Part shown: in pieces, positions 11,496 through 24,817 of the stretch | How positions within the stretch are numbered: the stretch's first letter is position 1 | How the letters are laid out: each line of letters opens with the position of its first letter | Source of the DNA: Tragulus kanchil | Lineage: Eukaryota; Chordata; Mammalia; Artiodactyla; Tragulidae | Length of the DNA stretch: 64,000 nt | Assembly (NCBI GenBank): GCA_022376925.1 | Contig: JAIOJX010000028.1 | Location: 71,947,001-72,011,000, forward strand | Reading direction: 5' to 3' | The notes under the pieces: model-generated | Told to the model about the DNA's origin: nothing | The model's database searches: none | What the model saw: the letters and a program-made list of their open reading frames with translations, nothing else | Made by a program: the position numbers and the translations under genes

Positions 11496-13186
11496 CAGAG
11501 AAGAAAAAGATCAACTAAAAATAAATCCAAAACAATTAACAACATGGTGATAGGATCACACATATTGATAATTACCTTAAATATAAATGGATTAAATGCA
11601 CCAACCAAAAGACATAATCTGGCTGACTAGATACAAAAATAAGACCTATATATATGTTATCTACAAGACCTACTTCATACCAAGTGACACAGACTGAGAA
11701 AAAGGGACAGAAGAAGTATTTCATGCAAATGGAAATCACAAAAAAATATGGATTAGCAATACTCGTATCAGACAATATAGATTTTAAAACAGACTGTTAG
11801 AGACAAAAAAGGACACTACATAATGATCAAGGGTTCAATCCAAGAAGATATCACCACTGTAAATATATATGCACCCAACATAGGAGCACCTCAATATGTA
11901 AGGCAAATACTAACAAACATAAAAGAAGTCAACACTAGCACAATAATAATGGGGACTTTAATACCACACTAGCAGAATAACTGAGGCAGAAGAATGGATA
12001 AGTGACCTGGAAGACAGAACAGTGGAAATCAATGCTGCAAAACAGGATAATAGAAAAAAAGAATGAAAAGAAATTAAGACTGCCAAATGACTTCTGGGGC
12101 AACATTAAACACACCAATATGTGCATTCACAAGGAGAAGAAAGAGAGAAAAAAGCGTGAGAATACATTTGGAGAGGTAAAAGCTGAATACTTCTCTAACA
12201 TGGGAAAGGAAATAGTCAACCATGTCCAGGAAGCACAGAGAGTCCCAAGCAGGAGAAATCCAACCAGGAACACGCTGAGAAAAGTGAAAGTGAAATCACT
12301 CAGTCTTATGGACCAGCCATGAAACTCTCCAGACAAGACTACTGGAGTGGGCAGTCTTTCCCTTCTCCAGAGGATATTCCCAAGAGAAATGAATCAACCT
12401 GACAAAAATTAAAGACAATGATAAATCATTAAAAGCAACAAGAGAAAAAAGACAAATAACATACAAGGGAAAATATATAAGGTTATTAGTTTATTTCTCA
12501 ACAGAAACTCTACGAGTCGAAGGGAACGGCATGATATATTCTAAGTAATGAAAGGGAAGAACCTACAACCAAGAATACTACCCAGCAAGACTCTCCTTCA
12601 GATCTGATGGAGAAATCAAAAGCTTTACAGACAAGCAAAAGTTAAGAGAATTCAGCATCACTAAACCATTATTACAGCAAATGCTAAAGGAACTTCTCTA
12701 GGCAGGAAAAACAGAGAAGAAAAAGATCAACAAAAAATAAATCCAAAACAATTAACAACATGGTGATAGGATCACACATATTGATAATTACCTTAAATAT
12801 AAATGGATTAAATGCACCAACCAAAAGACATAATCTGGCTGACTAGATACAAAAATAAGACCTATATATATGTTATCTACAAGACCTACTTCATACCAAG
12901 TGACACAGACTGAGAAAAAGGGACAGAAGAAGTATTTCATGCAAATGGAAATCACAAAAAAATATGGATTAGCAATACTCGTATCAGACAATATAGATTT
13001 TAAAACAGACTGTTAGAGACAAAAAAGGACACTACATAATGATCAAGGGTTCAATCCAAGAAGATATCACCACTGTAAATATATATGCACCCAACATAGG
13101 AGCACCTCAATATGTAAGGCAAATACTAACAAACATAAAAGAAGTCAACACTAGCACAATAATAATGGGGACTTTAATACCCCACT
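10754..13186. repeat. Duplication D4, unit 1216 bp
   Basis: Copy A 10754-11969, copy B 11970-13186, in the L1-b ORF1 to ORF2 region. Only isolated base changes are seen. The junction fuses ATACCACAC to TAGCAGAATAACTG. Confidence 0.96.
11056..11170 (-). mobile_element. Bov-tA-derived SINE fragment inside L1-b (copy at 12272-12386)
   Basis: AAATCACTCAGTC, GACTACTGGAGTGGG and CCTTCTCCAGAGGAT are the reverse-strand Bov-tA strings, shortened and diverged. The second copy arises from D4. Confidence 0.65.
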
Positions 13187-14020
13187 TTCATCAACTGACA
13201 GATCATCTAGACAGAAAATCAATAAGGAAACCCAAGCCTTAAGTGACACTTTAGATGAATTTGACCTAATTGATATTTATAGGGCATTCTATCCAGAAGC
13301 AGCAGACAACACATTTTTGTCAAGTGCACATGGAACACTCTCCAGAATGGACCATGTGCTGGGTCACAAGGCAATCCTTGGTAAACTTAAAATTGAAATA
13401 ATATCAAGCATCATTTCTGAACACAACACTGTGAAATTAGAAATAAACTACAAGAAAAAGACTCTAAGAAACACAAACATGTGGCAGCTAAACAATATAC
13501 TACAAAACAACCATTGGATCACTGAAGAAATCAAAAAATAAATAGAAAACAAACCTAGAGACAAATGAAAATGAAAACACAATGGTCCAAAACTTATGGG
13601 ATGCAGCAAAAGCAGTTGTGAGAGGGAAATTTCTAGCAACACAATCTTATTGCAAGAAACAAGAAAAATCTCAAATCAACAACCTAAGCTTACACCTAAA
13701 ACAACTAAAGAAAGAAGAAACAAAAGTTAAGGTTAGTAAAAGGAATGAAATCATAGAGCAGAAATCAATGAAACAGAGATAAACAATCACAAGCATCAAT
13801 GAACATAAAAGTTGATACTCTGAAAATACAAACAACATTGATAAACATTTTAGTCAAGACTCATAAAGAAAAAAAGGGAGAGGACTCAAATCAGTATTAA
13901 TAAAAACGAAAAATGAGAAGCTGCAACTGACTCCACAGAAATACCAAAAATCATGAGACTACTATGAACAACTGCATGCCAATAAAGTGGATAACATGGA
14001 AGAAATAGACAATTTCTTAG

Positions 14021-16164
14021 AAAGGTAAAGAACCCCTCGACTGAATCAGGAAGAAACAGAAAATATGAACAAACCAATCACAAGCACTGAAATTTAGACT
14101 GTGATTAAAAACTTCCCCACAAACAAAAGTCTAGAACCCAGTGACTTCACAGGTGAATTTTACCGAACAAGAGTTAACACCTATCTTTTTGAAACTGTTC
14201 CAAAAAATCCCAGAGGAAGGAAAACTTTCCAACTTCTTTTATGAAGCCACCATCACCTTGATACCAAAACCAGAAAAAGATACCACAGAAAAAGAAAATT
14301 ACAGGCCAATATCACTGATTAACACAGACGTGAAAAATCCTCAACAAAATACTAGCAATCCATATTCAACAATACATTGAAAAGATTATACACCATGATC
14401 AAGTGAGATTCATCGCAGGGATGCAAGGATTCTTCAACATCCACAAATTAATCAGTGTGATACAACATACCAACAAACAGAAGAATAAAAACTGTATGAT
14501 CATCTAAATAGATACAGAAAAGACTTTTGACAAAACTCAGGACCCATTAATGATAAAAAAATTCTCCAGAAAGTGGGCACAGAGGGTATGAACTTCAACA
14601 TGATAAAGGCCATATATTACAAACCTACAGCTAGCATCATATTCAATGGCAAAAGCTGAAAACATTCCCTCTGTGATGAGCAGTAAGGATGTCCAGTCTT
14701 ACCACTTCCATTCAATGTAGTTTTAGACATCTAGCTACAGCAATCAGAGAAGAAAAAGAAGTAAAGGGAATCCAAACTGGAAAAGAACTTAAGCTGTCCT
14801 TGCTTGCAGATGACATGATACTATAAATGGAAGATCCTAAAGATGCTACTAGAACTCAGTGAATTCAGTAAAGTTCCAGGTTACAAAATTAATACACAGA
14901 AGTCTGCTGCATTTCTATATACTAATAATGAAAGATCAGAAAGAGAAATTCAAGAAGCAATTCCATTTACCACTGTATCAAAAAGAATAAAATACCTAAG
15001 AATAAACCTACCCAAGGAGACAAAAGACCTGTGGTCTTAAAACTATAAGGTGCTGATTAAAGAAATCAAAGATGACATAAACAAATGGAAAGGTAAAGAA
15101 CCCCTCGACTGAATCAGGAAGAAACAGAAAATATGAACAAACCAATCACAAGCACTGAAATTTAGACTGTGATTAAAAACTTCCCCACAAACAAAAGTCT
15201 AGAACCCAGTGACTTCACAGGTGAATTTTACCGAACAAGAGTTAACACCTATCTTTTTGAAACTGTTCCAAAAAATCCCAGAGGAAGGAAAACTTTCCAA
15301 CTTCTTTTATGAAGCCACCATCACCTTGATACCAAAACCAGAAAAAGATACCACAGAAAAAGAAAATTACAGGCCAATATCACTGATTAACACAGACGTG
15401 AAAAATCCTCAACAAAATACTAGCAATCCATATTCAACAATACATTGAAAAGATTATACACCATGATCAAGTGAGATTCATCGCAGGGATGCAAGGATTC
15501 TTCAACATCCACAAATTAATCAGTGTGATACAACATACCAACAAACAGAAGAATAAAAACTGTATGATCATCTAAATAGATACAGAAAAGACTTTTGACA
15601 AAACTCAGGACCCATTAATGATAAAAAAATTCTCCAGAAAGTGGGCACAGAGGGTATGAACTTCAACATGATAAAGGCCATATATTACAAACCTACAGCT
15701 AGCATCATATTCAATGGCAAAAGCTGAAAACATTCCCTCTGTGATGAGCAGTAAGGATGTCCAGTCTTACCACTTCCATTCAATGTAGTTTTAGACATCT
15801 AGCTACAGCAATCAGAGAAGAAAAAGAATTAAAGGGAATCCAAACTGGAAAAGAACTTAAGCTGTCCTTGCTTGCAGATGACATGATACTATAAATGGAA
15901 GATCCTAAAGATGCTACTAGAACTCAGTGAATTCAGTAAAGTTCCAGGTTACAAAATTAATACACAGAAGTCTGCTGCATTTCTATATACTAATAATGAA
16001 AGATCAGAAAGAGAAATTCAAGAAGCAATTCCATTTACCACTGTATCAAAAAGAATAAAATACCTAAGAATAAACCTACCCAAGGAGACAAAAGACCTGT
16101 GGTCTTAAAACTATAAGGTGCTGATTAAAGAAATCAAAGATGACATAAACAAATGGAAAGGTAT
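14021..16164. repeat. Duplication D5, unit 1068 bp
   Basis: Copy A 14021-15088, copy B 15089-16164, within the L1-b ORF2 reverse-transcriptase region. The junction lies in the shared string GGAAAGGTA. Almost no differences; one is AAAGAAGTAAAG versus AAAGAATTAAAG at about 14760/15829. Confidence 0.96.
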
Positions 16165-16337
16165 ACCATGTCTTTGGATTGGAAGAATCAATATTGTCAA
16201 AATGACTATACTACCCAAGGTAGTCTATAGATTCAATGCAATCCCTATCAAACTTACCAGTGGCATTTTTCACAGATCTACAACAAAAAATTTCAGTTTC
16301 TATGGAGACACAAAGGCCCCGAGTAACCAAAGCAACC

Positions 16338-16427
16338 TTTTTTTTTTTTCTTTTTCAAACCTTTATTTTACTTTTAACTTTTACAGAGTTTTGTTGTTTA
16401 CAGATATGTATGTTCTCAGATAAACAA
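16338..16427. other. T-rich insertion in L1-b ORF2
   Basis: About 85 bases beginning with a run of 13 Ts interrupt ORF2 between the NQSN... and ...[15 protein letters not shown] parts of the frame. The sequence resembles the reverse of an L1 or SINE tail and is likely a tiny antisense retroelement scrap. Confidence 0.45.
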
Positions 16428-17450
16428 AAATGGAACTGGAGGCATCAGGCTCCCTGACTTCAGGTTATACTACAAAGCTACAGTCATCAAGACAGTATGA
16501 TAATGACACAAAAACAGAAATACAGATCAATGGAACTGGATAGAAAACCCAGGAATAAGACCATGCATCTATAGTCAATTAATCTATGACAAAGGAGGCA
16601 AGACTATACAATGTTGGAAAGACAGTCTCTTCAACAAATGGTGCTGGGAAAACTGGACAGACACATGTAAAAGAATGAAATCAGATCATTCCTTAACTGC
16701 ATACACATGGATTAGAGACGTACATGTTAGACCAGACACCACAAAACTCTTAAAGAAAAACATAGGCAGAACACTCTCTGACATAAATCACAGCAAAATC
16801 TTTTTTAATCCACCTCCCAGAATAATGGAAATAAAAGCAAAAATAAACAAATGGGACCTACTGAAGCTCAGAAGTTTTTGCACAGCAAAACAGAAAGACA
16901 ACCCATAGACTGAGAGTAAAGATTTGCAAGTGATGTGACTGATAAGGCATTGGTCTTCAAAATTTACAAACAACGTATGAAACTCAATAGCATCAAAGCA
17001 AACAACCCACTCAAAAAGTGGGCAGAAGACCTGAATAGACACTTCTTAGACAGTCACATGAAAAGATGTTCAAAATTGCTGGTTATTAGAGAAATGCAAA
17101 TTAAAACTACAATGAGATACTGTCAGAATGGTTATCATCATACAAACAACAAATGCTGGAGAGGATGTGGAGAGAAGGGAACCCTCCTACACTGTTGGTG
17201 GGAATATAAATTGGTGCAGTCACTATGGAGAACTGTATGGAGGGTCCGTAAAAAACTAAACCCAAAGCTACCATATGACCCTGCAATCCCACTTCAGGGT
17301 ATACATCCAGAGAAAAACATGGTCCAAAGAAATACACGAACCCCAATGTTCATTGCAGCACTGTTTACAATGGTCAAGACATGGAAACAACCTAAATGTC
17401 TATCGACAGAGGAATGGATAAAGATGTGGGGTATGTGTGTGTATATATAT

Positions 17451-17464
17451 AGTAATATTCCATC

Positions 17465-17502
<38 letters not shown>

Positions 17503-17516
17503 GATGGAATATTACT
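17451..17516. repeat. Perfect 16-bp inverted repeat around an AT microsatellite
   Basis: AGTAATATTCCATCAT (17451-17466) and its exact reverse complement ATGATGGAATATTACT (17501-17516) flank 34 bases of AT repeat, which is itself self-complementary. The right arm is normal L1 ORF2 end sequence; the left arm is an inverted copy of it. Confidence 0.95.
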
Positions 17517-18407
17517 CAGCCATAAAAAGAATGAAATAAGGCCCTTTGAAGCAACAGGGATGGACCTAGAGAGTGTCACACTGAGTGAATTAAGTCTGAC
17601 AGAGAAGAAGACATCTCTTTTATGTGGATTCCAAAATGAAATGATACAAATGAACTTGTTTACAAAACACAAGGAGACTCACAGATCTAGAAAATGAACT
17701 CATGGTTGCAAGGGAGAGGGGATAATTAAGAACTTTGGGAAGGTCATGTACACACTGCTATATTTAAAATGGATAACCAACAAAAATCTATTGTAAGGCA
17801 CATGGAACTCTGCTGAGTGTTATGTGCTAGCCCGGATGGAAAGGGGGTTTGGGGGAGAATGGATACATGTGTATGCATGGCTAAGTCCCTTCACTGTCCA
17901 CCTGAAACTCACACCATTGTTAACTGGTTAGATCCCAATACAAAATGTTTTTGGTGTTAAAAACAAAAAAAAATAAAAGAGAAAAAAATTAAAAAGTTAA
18001 AAATCAAACCTCAGCAAATTCAAGAAAATTGAAATTCTATCAACCATCTTCTCTGACCACAATGCAATCAGACTAGAGATCAACTACGGGAAAAAAACTG
18101 CTAAAAACACAAACACATGGAGATTAAACAACACATACCTAAAAAACCAACTGATTATTGAGCAAATCAAAGGAGATATTAAAAAATTCCTAGAAGAAAA
18201 TGACAATGAACACATGACAGTATAAAACCTATAGGATACTGCAAAAGCAGTTCTAAGAGGGAAATTTATAGCAATACAATCCTACCTAAAGAAACAAGAA
18301 AAATATCCAACAGATGACCTAACTCTACACTTAAAACAGCTGGAGAAAGAAGAACAAAAACACCCCAAAGTTAGCAGAAGAGGAGAAATCATAAAGATGA
18401 GAGCAGA

Positions 18408-18728
18408 GGGGCTTCCCTGGTGGTCCAGTGGGTAAGGGCACCGCCTTGCAGTGCAAGGGACGCCAGTTCGATCCCTGGCCTGGGAAGATCCCACGTGCCG
18501 CGGAGCGGCTGGACCGATGTGTCCAATTACCGAGCCGGAGCTCTGGAGCACATGTGCCCAGAGCTGGCGCTCTGCAACGACAGAGGCCACCGTGATAGGA
18601 GGCCCACAGGAGCCAAAGAACAAAGGTGGATGAAAACGGACAAATGAAAGACCAATAGAAGCGGCCCGCCTGCTCCCCTCCCTCCCCACCCCACACAATA
18701 TAAATAAATAAATCTTTAAAAAAAAAAA
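18408..18728 (+). mobile_element. CHR-like SINE in L1-c (duplicate at 19519-19840)
   Basis: Full-length, with target-site duplication AAAGATGAGAGCAGA at 18393-18407 and 18729-18743. Confidence 0.93.
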
Positions 18729-19518
18729 AAAGATGAGAGCAGAAATAAATGAAAAAGAAATGAAAGAAACAATAGTAAAGATAAATAAAACAAAATAAAC
18801 AAAAAGCTGATTCTTCAAAATGGTAAACAAAATCGACAAACCACTGGCCAGACTCAGTAAGAAAAAAAGAGAGAAGAACCAGATCAACAAAATCAAAAAT
18901 GAAAAAGGAGAGATTACAACAGATAATGCAGAAATCCAAAAGATTATAAGAGAGTATTATGAACAATGATATGGCAACAAACTGGACAACTCTAGAGTCC
19001 CTTCACTGTCCACCTGAAACTCACACCATTGTTAACTGGTTAGATCCCAATACAAAATGTTTTTGGTGTTAAAAACAAAAAAAAATAAAAGAGAAAAAAA
19101 TTAAAAAGTTAAAATCAAACCTCAGCAAATTCAAGAAAATTGAAATTCTATCAACCATCTTCTCTGACCACAATGCAATCAGACTAGAGATCAACTACGG
19201 GAAAAAAACTGCTAAAAACACAAACACATGGAGATTAAACAACACATACCTAAAAAACCAACTGATTATTGAGCAAATCAAAGGAGATATTAAAAAATTC
19301 CTAGAAGAAAATGACAATGAACACATGACAGTATAAAACCTATAGGATACTGCAAAAGCAGTTCTAAGAGGGAAATTTATAGCAATACAATCCTACCTAA
19401 AGAAACAAGAAAAATATCCAACAGATGACCTAACTCTACACTTAAAACAGCTGGAGAAAGAAGAACAAAAACACCCCAAAGTTAGCAGAAGAGGAGAAAT
19501 CATAAAGATGAGAGCAGA

Positions 19519-19840
19519 GGGGCTCCCCCTGGTGGTCCAGTGGGTAAGGGCACCGCCTTGCAGTGCAAGGGACGCCAGTTCGATCCCTGGCCTGGGAAGA
19601 TCCCACGTGCCGCGGAGCGGCTGGACCGATGTGTCCAATTACCGAGCCGGAGCTCTGGAGCACATGTGCCCAGAGCTGGCGCTCTGCAACGACAGAGGCC
19701 ACCGTGATAGGAGGCCCACAGGAGCCAAAGAACAAAGGTGGATGAAAACGGACAAATGAAAGACCAATAGAAGCGGCCCGCCTGCTCCCCTCCCTCCCCA
19801 CCCCACACAATATAAATAAATAAATCTTTAAAAAAAAAAA
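19519..19840 (+). mobile_element. CHR-like SINE, D6 copy of the one at 18408
   Basis: The same insertion with the same target repeats. The first bases are altered (GGGGCTCCCCCTGG for GGGGCTTCCCTGG). Confidence 0.93.
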
Positions 19841-19959
19841 AAAGATGAGAGCAGAAATAAATGAAAAAGAAATGAAAGAAACAATAGTAAAGATAAATAA
19901 AACAAAATAAACAAAAAGCTGATTCTTCAAAATGGTAAACAAAATTGACAAACCACTGG

Positions 19960-22194
19960 CCAGACTCAGTAAGAAAAAAAGAGAGAAGAACCAGATCAAC
20001 AAAATCAAAAATGAAAAAGGAGAGATTACAACAGATAATGCAGAAATCCAAAAGATTATAAGAGAGTATTATGAACAATGATATGGCAACAAACTGGACA
20101 ATCTGGAAGAAATGGGACAGCTTCTTGAAAAATATTAATCTTCCTAGACTGAACCAAGAAGAAACAGAAACTATGAACAACCCAATCACAAGCTCAGAAA
20201 TCGAATTTGTGATTAAAACTCTACCCAAAAATAAAAGCCCAGGGCCAGATGGCTTCACAGGTGAATTCTACCAAACATTTAAAGAAGAGCTAATGCCTGT
20301 CCTTCTAAAACTCTTTCCAGAAATTGCACAGGAAGGAAAACTTCCAAATACATTCTACGAGGCCACCCATCACCCGGGTACCAAAACCAGGCAAAGACAA
20401 CACACACAAAAAAATTATAGACCAATTTCACTGATGAATTTGGATGCCAAAATCCTCAATAAAATCCTAGCAAACAGAATTCAACAACACATCAAAAATA
20501 TCATATATGATGATCAAGTTGGGTTTATTTCACACATGCAAGGATTTTCAATATTCATAAATCAATCAATGTAACACACCATATTAACAAATTGAAAGAT
20601 AAAAAACATATGGCAATCTCAATAGATGCAGAAAAAGCCTTTGACAATATCCAGCATCCATTTCTATTAAAACCTCTTCAAATAAAAAGCCCACAGCAAA
20701 CATTCTCAATGGTGAAAAACTGAAAGCATTTCCTCTAAGATCAGGAACAAGACAAGGGTGTTCACTTTCACCCCTCTTATTCAACATAGTTTTGGAATCC
20801 CAGCTACAGCAATTAGAGAAGAAAAAGAAGTAAAAAAATACAGATTAAACAGAAAGAAACCAAGGAATCAATCCCATTCACCATTGCAACAAAACCAATA
20901 AAGCGTCTAGGAATAAAGCTACCAAAGGAGATAAAAGAACTGTACACAGAAAATTGTAAGACACTGATGAAAGAAATCAAAGACAACATAAACAGATGCA
21001 GAGATATTCCATGTTCCTGGGTTGGAAAAATCAATATAGTGAAAATGACTACACTATGAAATGTCACCTATAGATTCACTGCCAACTCAGAAAAAAAAGA
21101 GAAGAACCAGATCAACAAAATCAAATGAAAAAGGAGAGATTACAACAGATAATGCAGAAATCCAAAAGATTATAAGAGAGTATTATGAACAATGATATGG
21201 CAACAAACTGGACAATCTGGAAGAAATGGGACAGCTTCTTGAAAAATATTAATCTTCCTAGACTGAACCAAGAAGAAACAGAAACTATGAACAACCCAAT
21301 CACAAGCTCAGAAATCGAATTTGTGATTAAAACTCTACCCAAAAATAAAAGCCCAGGGCCAGATGGCTTCACAGGTGAATTCTACCAAACATTTAAAGAA
21401 GAGCTAATGCCTGTCCTTCTAAAACTCTTTCCAGAAATTGCACAGGAAGGAAAACTTCCAAATACATTCTACGAGGCCACCCATCACCCGGGTACCAAAA
21501 CCAGGCAAAGACAACACACACACAAAAAAATTATAGACCAATTTCACTGATGAATTTGGATGCCAAAATCCTCAATAAAATCCTAGCAAACAGAATTCAA
21601 CAACACATCAAAAATATCATATATGATGATCAAGTTGGGTTTATTTCACACATGCAAGGATTTTCAATATTCATAAATCAATCAATGTAACACACCATAT
21701 TAACAAATTGAAAGATAAAAAACATATGGCAATCTCAATAGATGCAGAAAAAGCCTTTGACAATATCCAGCATCCATTTCTATTAAAACCTCTTCAAATA
21801 AAAAGCCCACAGCAAACATTCTCAATGGTGAAAAACTGAAAGCATTTCCTCTAAGATCAGGAACAAGACAAGGGTGTTCACTTTCACCCCTCTTATTCAA
21901 CATAGTTTTGGAATCCCAGCTACAGCAATTAGAGAAGAAAAAGAAGTAAAAAAATACAGATTAAACAGAAAGAAACCAAGGAATCAATCCCATTCACCAT
22001 TGCAACAAAACCAATAAAGCGTCTAGGAATAAAGCTACCAAAGGAGATAAAAGAACTGTACACAGAAAATTGTAAGACACTGATGAAAGAAATCAAAGAC
22101 AACATAAACAGATGCAGAGATATTCCATGTTCCTGGGTTGGAAAAATCAATATAGTGAAAATGACAACACTATGAAATGTCACCTATAGATTCA
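19960..22194. repeat. Duplication D7, unit about 1.12 kb
   Basis: Copy A about 19960-21078, copy B about 21079-22194, in L1-c ORF2. Differences are small A-run and CA-run changes (one gives a frameshift near 21520). The first bases of the unit are also part of D6, so some L1-c sequence is present three times. Confidence 0.94.
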
Positions 22195-23845
22195 ACATGA
22201 TCCCTGTCAAATTACCACAGAACTAGTACAAAAACTATCACAATTCATATGGAAACCCAAAAGACCCTGGATAGCCAAAGCAGTCTTGAGAAAGAAGAAT
22301 GGAGCTGGAGCAATCAACCTCCCTGACTTCAGACTATACTACAGAGCAACAGTCATCAAGACAGTATAGTACTGGCACAAAAACAGAAACATAGACCAAT
22401 GGACCAAGATAGAGAGCCCAGAGAGAAAGTCACACACCCATGGGTGCCTTATTTTTGACAAAGGAGGCAAGAATATACAATGGGGCAAAGACAGCTTCTT
22501 CAATAAGTCATGCTGGGAAAACTGGACAGATACTTGTAAAACAATGAAATCAGAACACTTCTTAACACCAAACAAAGATAAACTCAAAATGGATTAAAGA
22601 CCTAAATGTAAGACTAGAAACTATAAAAACTTATGGAGCAAAACATAGGTAGAATACTTGAAAACATAAATAGAGCAAGATCCTTTATGACCCACTGCCT
22701 AGAGTAATGAAAAAAAAAAAAAAAACAAACAAACAAATAAGTGGGACCTAATTAAACTTGAAGCTTTCAAAAACCAAAGGAAATTACAAACAAGGTGAAA
22801 AGACAACCCTCAGAAAGGGAGAAAATAATAGCAAATGAAACTACTAACAAAGGATTAACTCCCAAAGTATACAAGCAGCTCATACAACTCAGTATCAGAA
22901 AAACAACCCAATCAAAAGGTGGGAAAAAGACCTAAACAGACCTTTCTTCAAAGACAACATACAGACGGCCAACAAATATGTGAAGATGCTCAACATTGCT
23001 CATTATTAGAGAAATGCAAAAACTACAACGAGATATCACCTCACACCACTCAGAATGGCCATCATCAAAGTCTACAGACAATAAATGCTGGAGAGGGTGT
23101 TGAGAAAAGGGAACCCTCTTATACTGTTGGTGGGAATGTAAACTGATACAACCACTATGCAAGATGGTATGGAGAATCCTTAAAAAACTAGGAATAAAAC
23201 CACATATGACCCAGAAATCCCACTACTAGGCATATTGCCTGAGGAAACCAAAACTGAAAAAGGGACACGTACCCCAATGTTCACTGCAGCACTATTTACA
23301 ATAGCTAGGACATCGAAGCAGCCTAGATGTCCATCAACAGATGAATGGATAAAGAACCCGCGGCAATATATATACAACGGAACATTATTCAGTCATATAA
23401 AGGAACACATGTGAGCCTGTTTGAATGAGGTGGATGAACCTAGAGCCTATTATACAGAATGAAATAAGAAAGAGAAAGAGAAATATCGTATACTAGCATA
23501 TATCTATGGAATCTAGAAAAATGGTGCTGGTGACTATTTGCAGGGCAGCAATGGAGAAACAGACATAGAGAACAGATTTATGGATGGGGAGGGAAGGAGA
23601 GGGTGAGATGTATGGAGAAAGTAACATGGCAACTTACATTGCCACATGTAAAATAGCCAGCCAATGGGAATTTGCTCTAAGACTCAGGGAACTCCAACGG
23701 GTGCTCTCTATCAACCTGGATGGGTGGAATGTGGAGGGAGATGGCAGGGAGGTGACATATGTATACCTATGGCTGATTCATGTTAATATTTGTCAGAAAA
23801 CAACAAAATTCTGTAAAGCAATTACCCTTCAATGAAAAAGTTCAA

Positions 23846-24817
23846 ACAAAAAACTGCTCATCAAAACAAACCAACTCCTGAGCCCTGAATGTCCAATGCA
23901 TGTCCCTGGTTGGCAGCATTTCACAGAGGTTGTCACAAAAAGCTGCTGAAGCCACGAGGCGCTTGGTCTCCATCTGCTGTTAATAAATCAGCTGAGTCAT
24001 AGTAAACCACTGGCCCAGGAGATGGCGTGGGGACCCCCAACACACTGCACATTTGTTAAAAACTGTTAGGTTGTTTTAGAAGGCATGCATTATTAAAGGT
24101 ACTCAATAATGAAAAACTAATTTCATATCCAGTCGCACATTTCTTATCCTTCATGACTGATGAGTTTAAAATTTATTTAAGGGATGCGAGCAGCAGAACG
24201 ATGCCAACAAAAGCACAATATATGAACACATACAAGCATGTACACTAGGAAGTGAGGTGAAACTGTGCAAAATATTAAGACCAAAATAAACATTACTTAA
24301 GCATTTTTCCCATCTACAATCAGTGACAAAATAAACCCCAACAGCACTTAAGAAATGCTTTTGTTAGAATATAAGTTTCACTACTTTTACTGCCAAAAGT
24401 TATATAATTTAGTGATTTTCTGTGTTCATACTGTAATGATTTGAGGCTCAGTTAATTGGAACCTAGCTTAGAGGTTACTAGGCAAACATGCTACTTCTCT
24501 GATTGTCACATTGCCCATATTGTAAGACAACCATTCTTTTTAACAGCTTGTGGGAGGTCGAGAGGAAAACAGATGACATACTCCACCATATTAAACACAG
24601 AAAAATGGCAAGCTCTATCACAATTTCAGCAACAAAAAGTTTTTTAAAAAAAAATGTGTCTTGTAATAAATATAGAAACTAAACAAACGAATGCTTTGGA
24701 AAATTACACTGCCTCTAAACTTCACAGACCACCCAAAGAGAAGAGTAAATATTTTTATAAAGCTACAAGAGGAGGGGGAATAAAGGTATTTAAAAAGCAA
24801 CTGTTTCCAATTTGAGC
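23846..24817. other. Non-coding region, nothing recognised
   Basis: AT-rich single-copy DNA after the L1-c tail. No splice-bounded coding frame and no repeat I can name. Confidence 0.6.

Larger units (their letters stand above)
11530..17420 (+). pseudogene. L1-b ORF2 (endonuclease / reverse transcriptase) remnant
   Basis: Endonuclease pieces: ILIITLNINGLNAPTKRHNL, then GHYIMIKGSIQEDITTVNIY and APNIGAPQYV, and at 13317 SSAHGTLSRMDHVLGHKAI. Linker: NLWDAAKAVVRGKFLA (13590). Reverse transcriptase: [20 protein letters not shown] and NYRPISLI (14240-14330), the catalytic box as LADDMIL then a stop (14803-14826, copy at about 15871), YKINTQKSAAFLYTNN and KRIKYLRINLPKETKD. C-terminus: the frame 16935-17430 with [16 protein letters not shown]. 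Phe to Leu in the FADD box and many stops make it non-functional. Confidence 0.9.
9640..18003 (+). mobile_element. L1-b: near complete-order but inactive L1
   Basis: It begins with an L1-type leader (AAGATGGTGGAGTAGAAGG at about 9652), continues through ORF1 from about 10523, ORF2 endonuclease and reverse transcriptase, the C-terminal cysteine motif, a 3' UTR and an A-rich tail ending near 18000. It contains D4 and D5. Without the two extra copies it is about 6.1 kb. ORFs are interrupted by many stops. Confidence 0.92.
17884..20102. repeat. Duplication D6, unit 1112 bp
   Basis: Copy A 17884-18995, copy B 18996-20102. It spans the L1-b 3' end, the L1-b/L1-c boundary and a SINE. Differences include one A lost in an A run and TTCCCTGG versus TCCCCCTGG at the SINE start. 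Copy B overlaps the start of D7. Confidence 0.95.
18004..23420 (+). pseudogene. L1-c ORF2 remnant
   Basis: Pieces in order: [40 protein letters not shown], a long frame at 20071-20574 with [20 protein letters not shown] then a frameshift and [20 protein letters not shown], then [36 protein letters not shown]. Immediately after EKEVKK the FADD block is missing and the frame resumes at [20 protein letters not shown] (20860). Later pieces include CWRGC-like and IPLLGILPEETKTEKGTRTP-type sequence at 23080-23280. Stops and frameshifts are frequent. Confidence 0.85.
18004..23845 (+). mobile_element. L1-c: 5'-truncated L1 with deletion of the RT catalytic block
   Basis: It begins abruptly in the ORF2 endonuclease end (DHNAIRLEINYGKKTAKNT-like) directly after the L1-b tail. 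It runs through ORF2 to a 3' UTR and stops at about 23845. It carries D6 and D7 and the SINE at 18408. The head-to-tail contact suggests insertion into the L1-b tail, or two elements fused by deletion. Confidence 0.9.

Noticed and set aside
19500..20258. 252-codon minus-strand open frame, the longest in the window
   Set aside because: Antisense of L1-c ORF2 and the SINE at 19519. The similar frame in the other D6 copy is just the duplicate.
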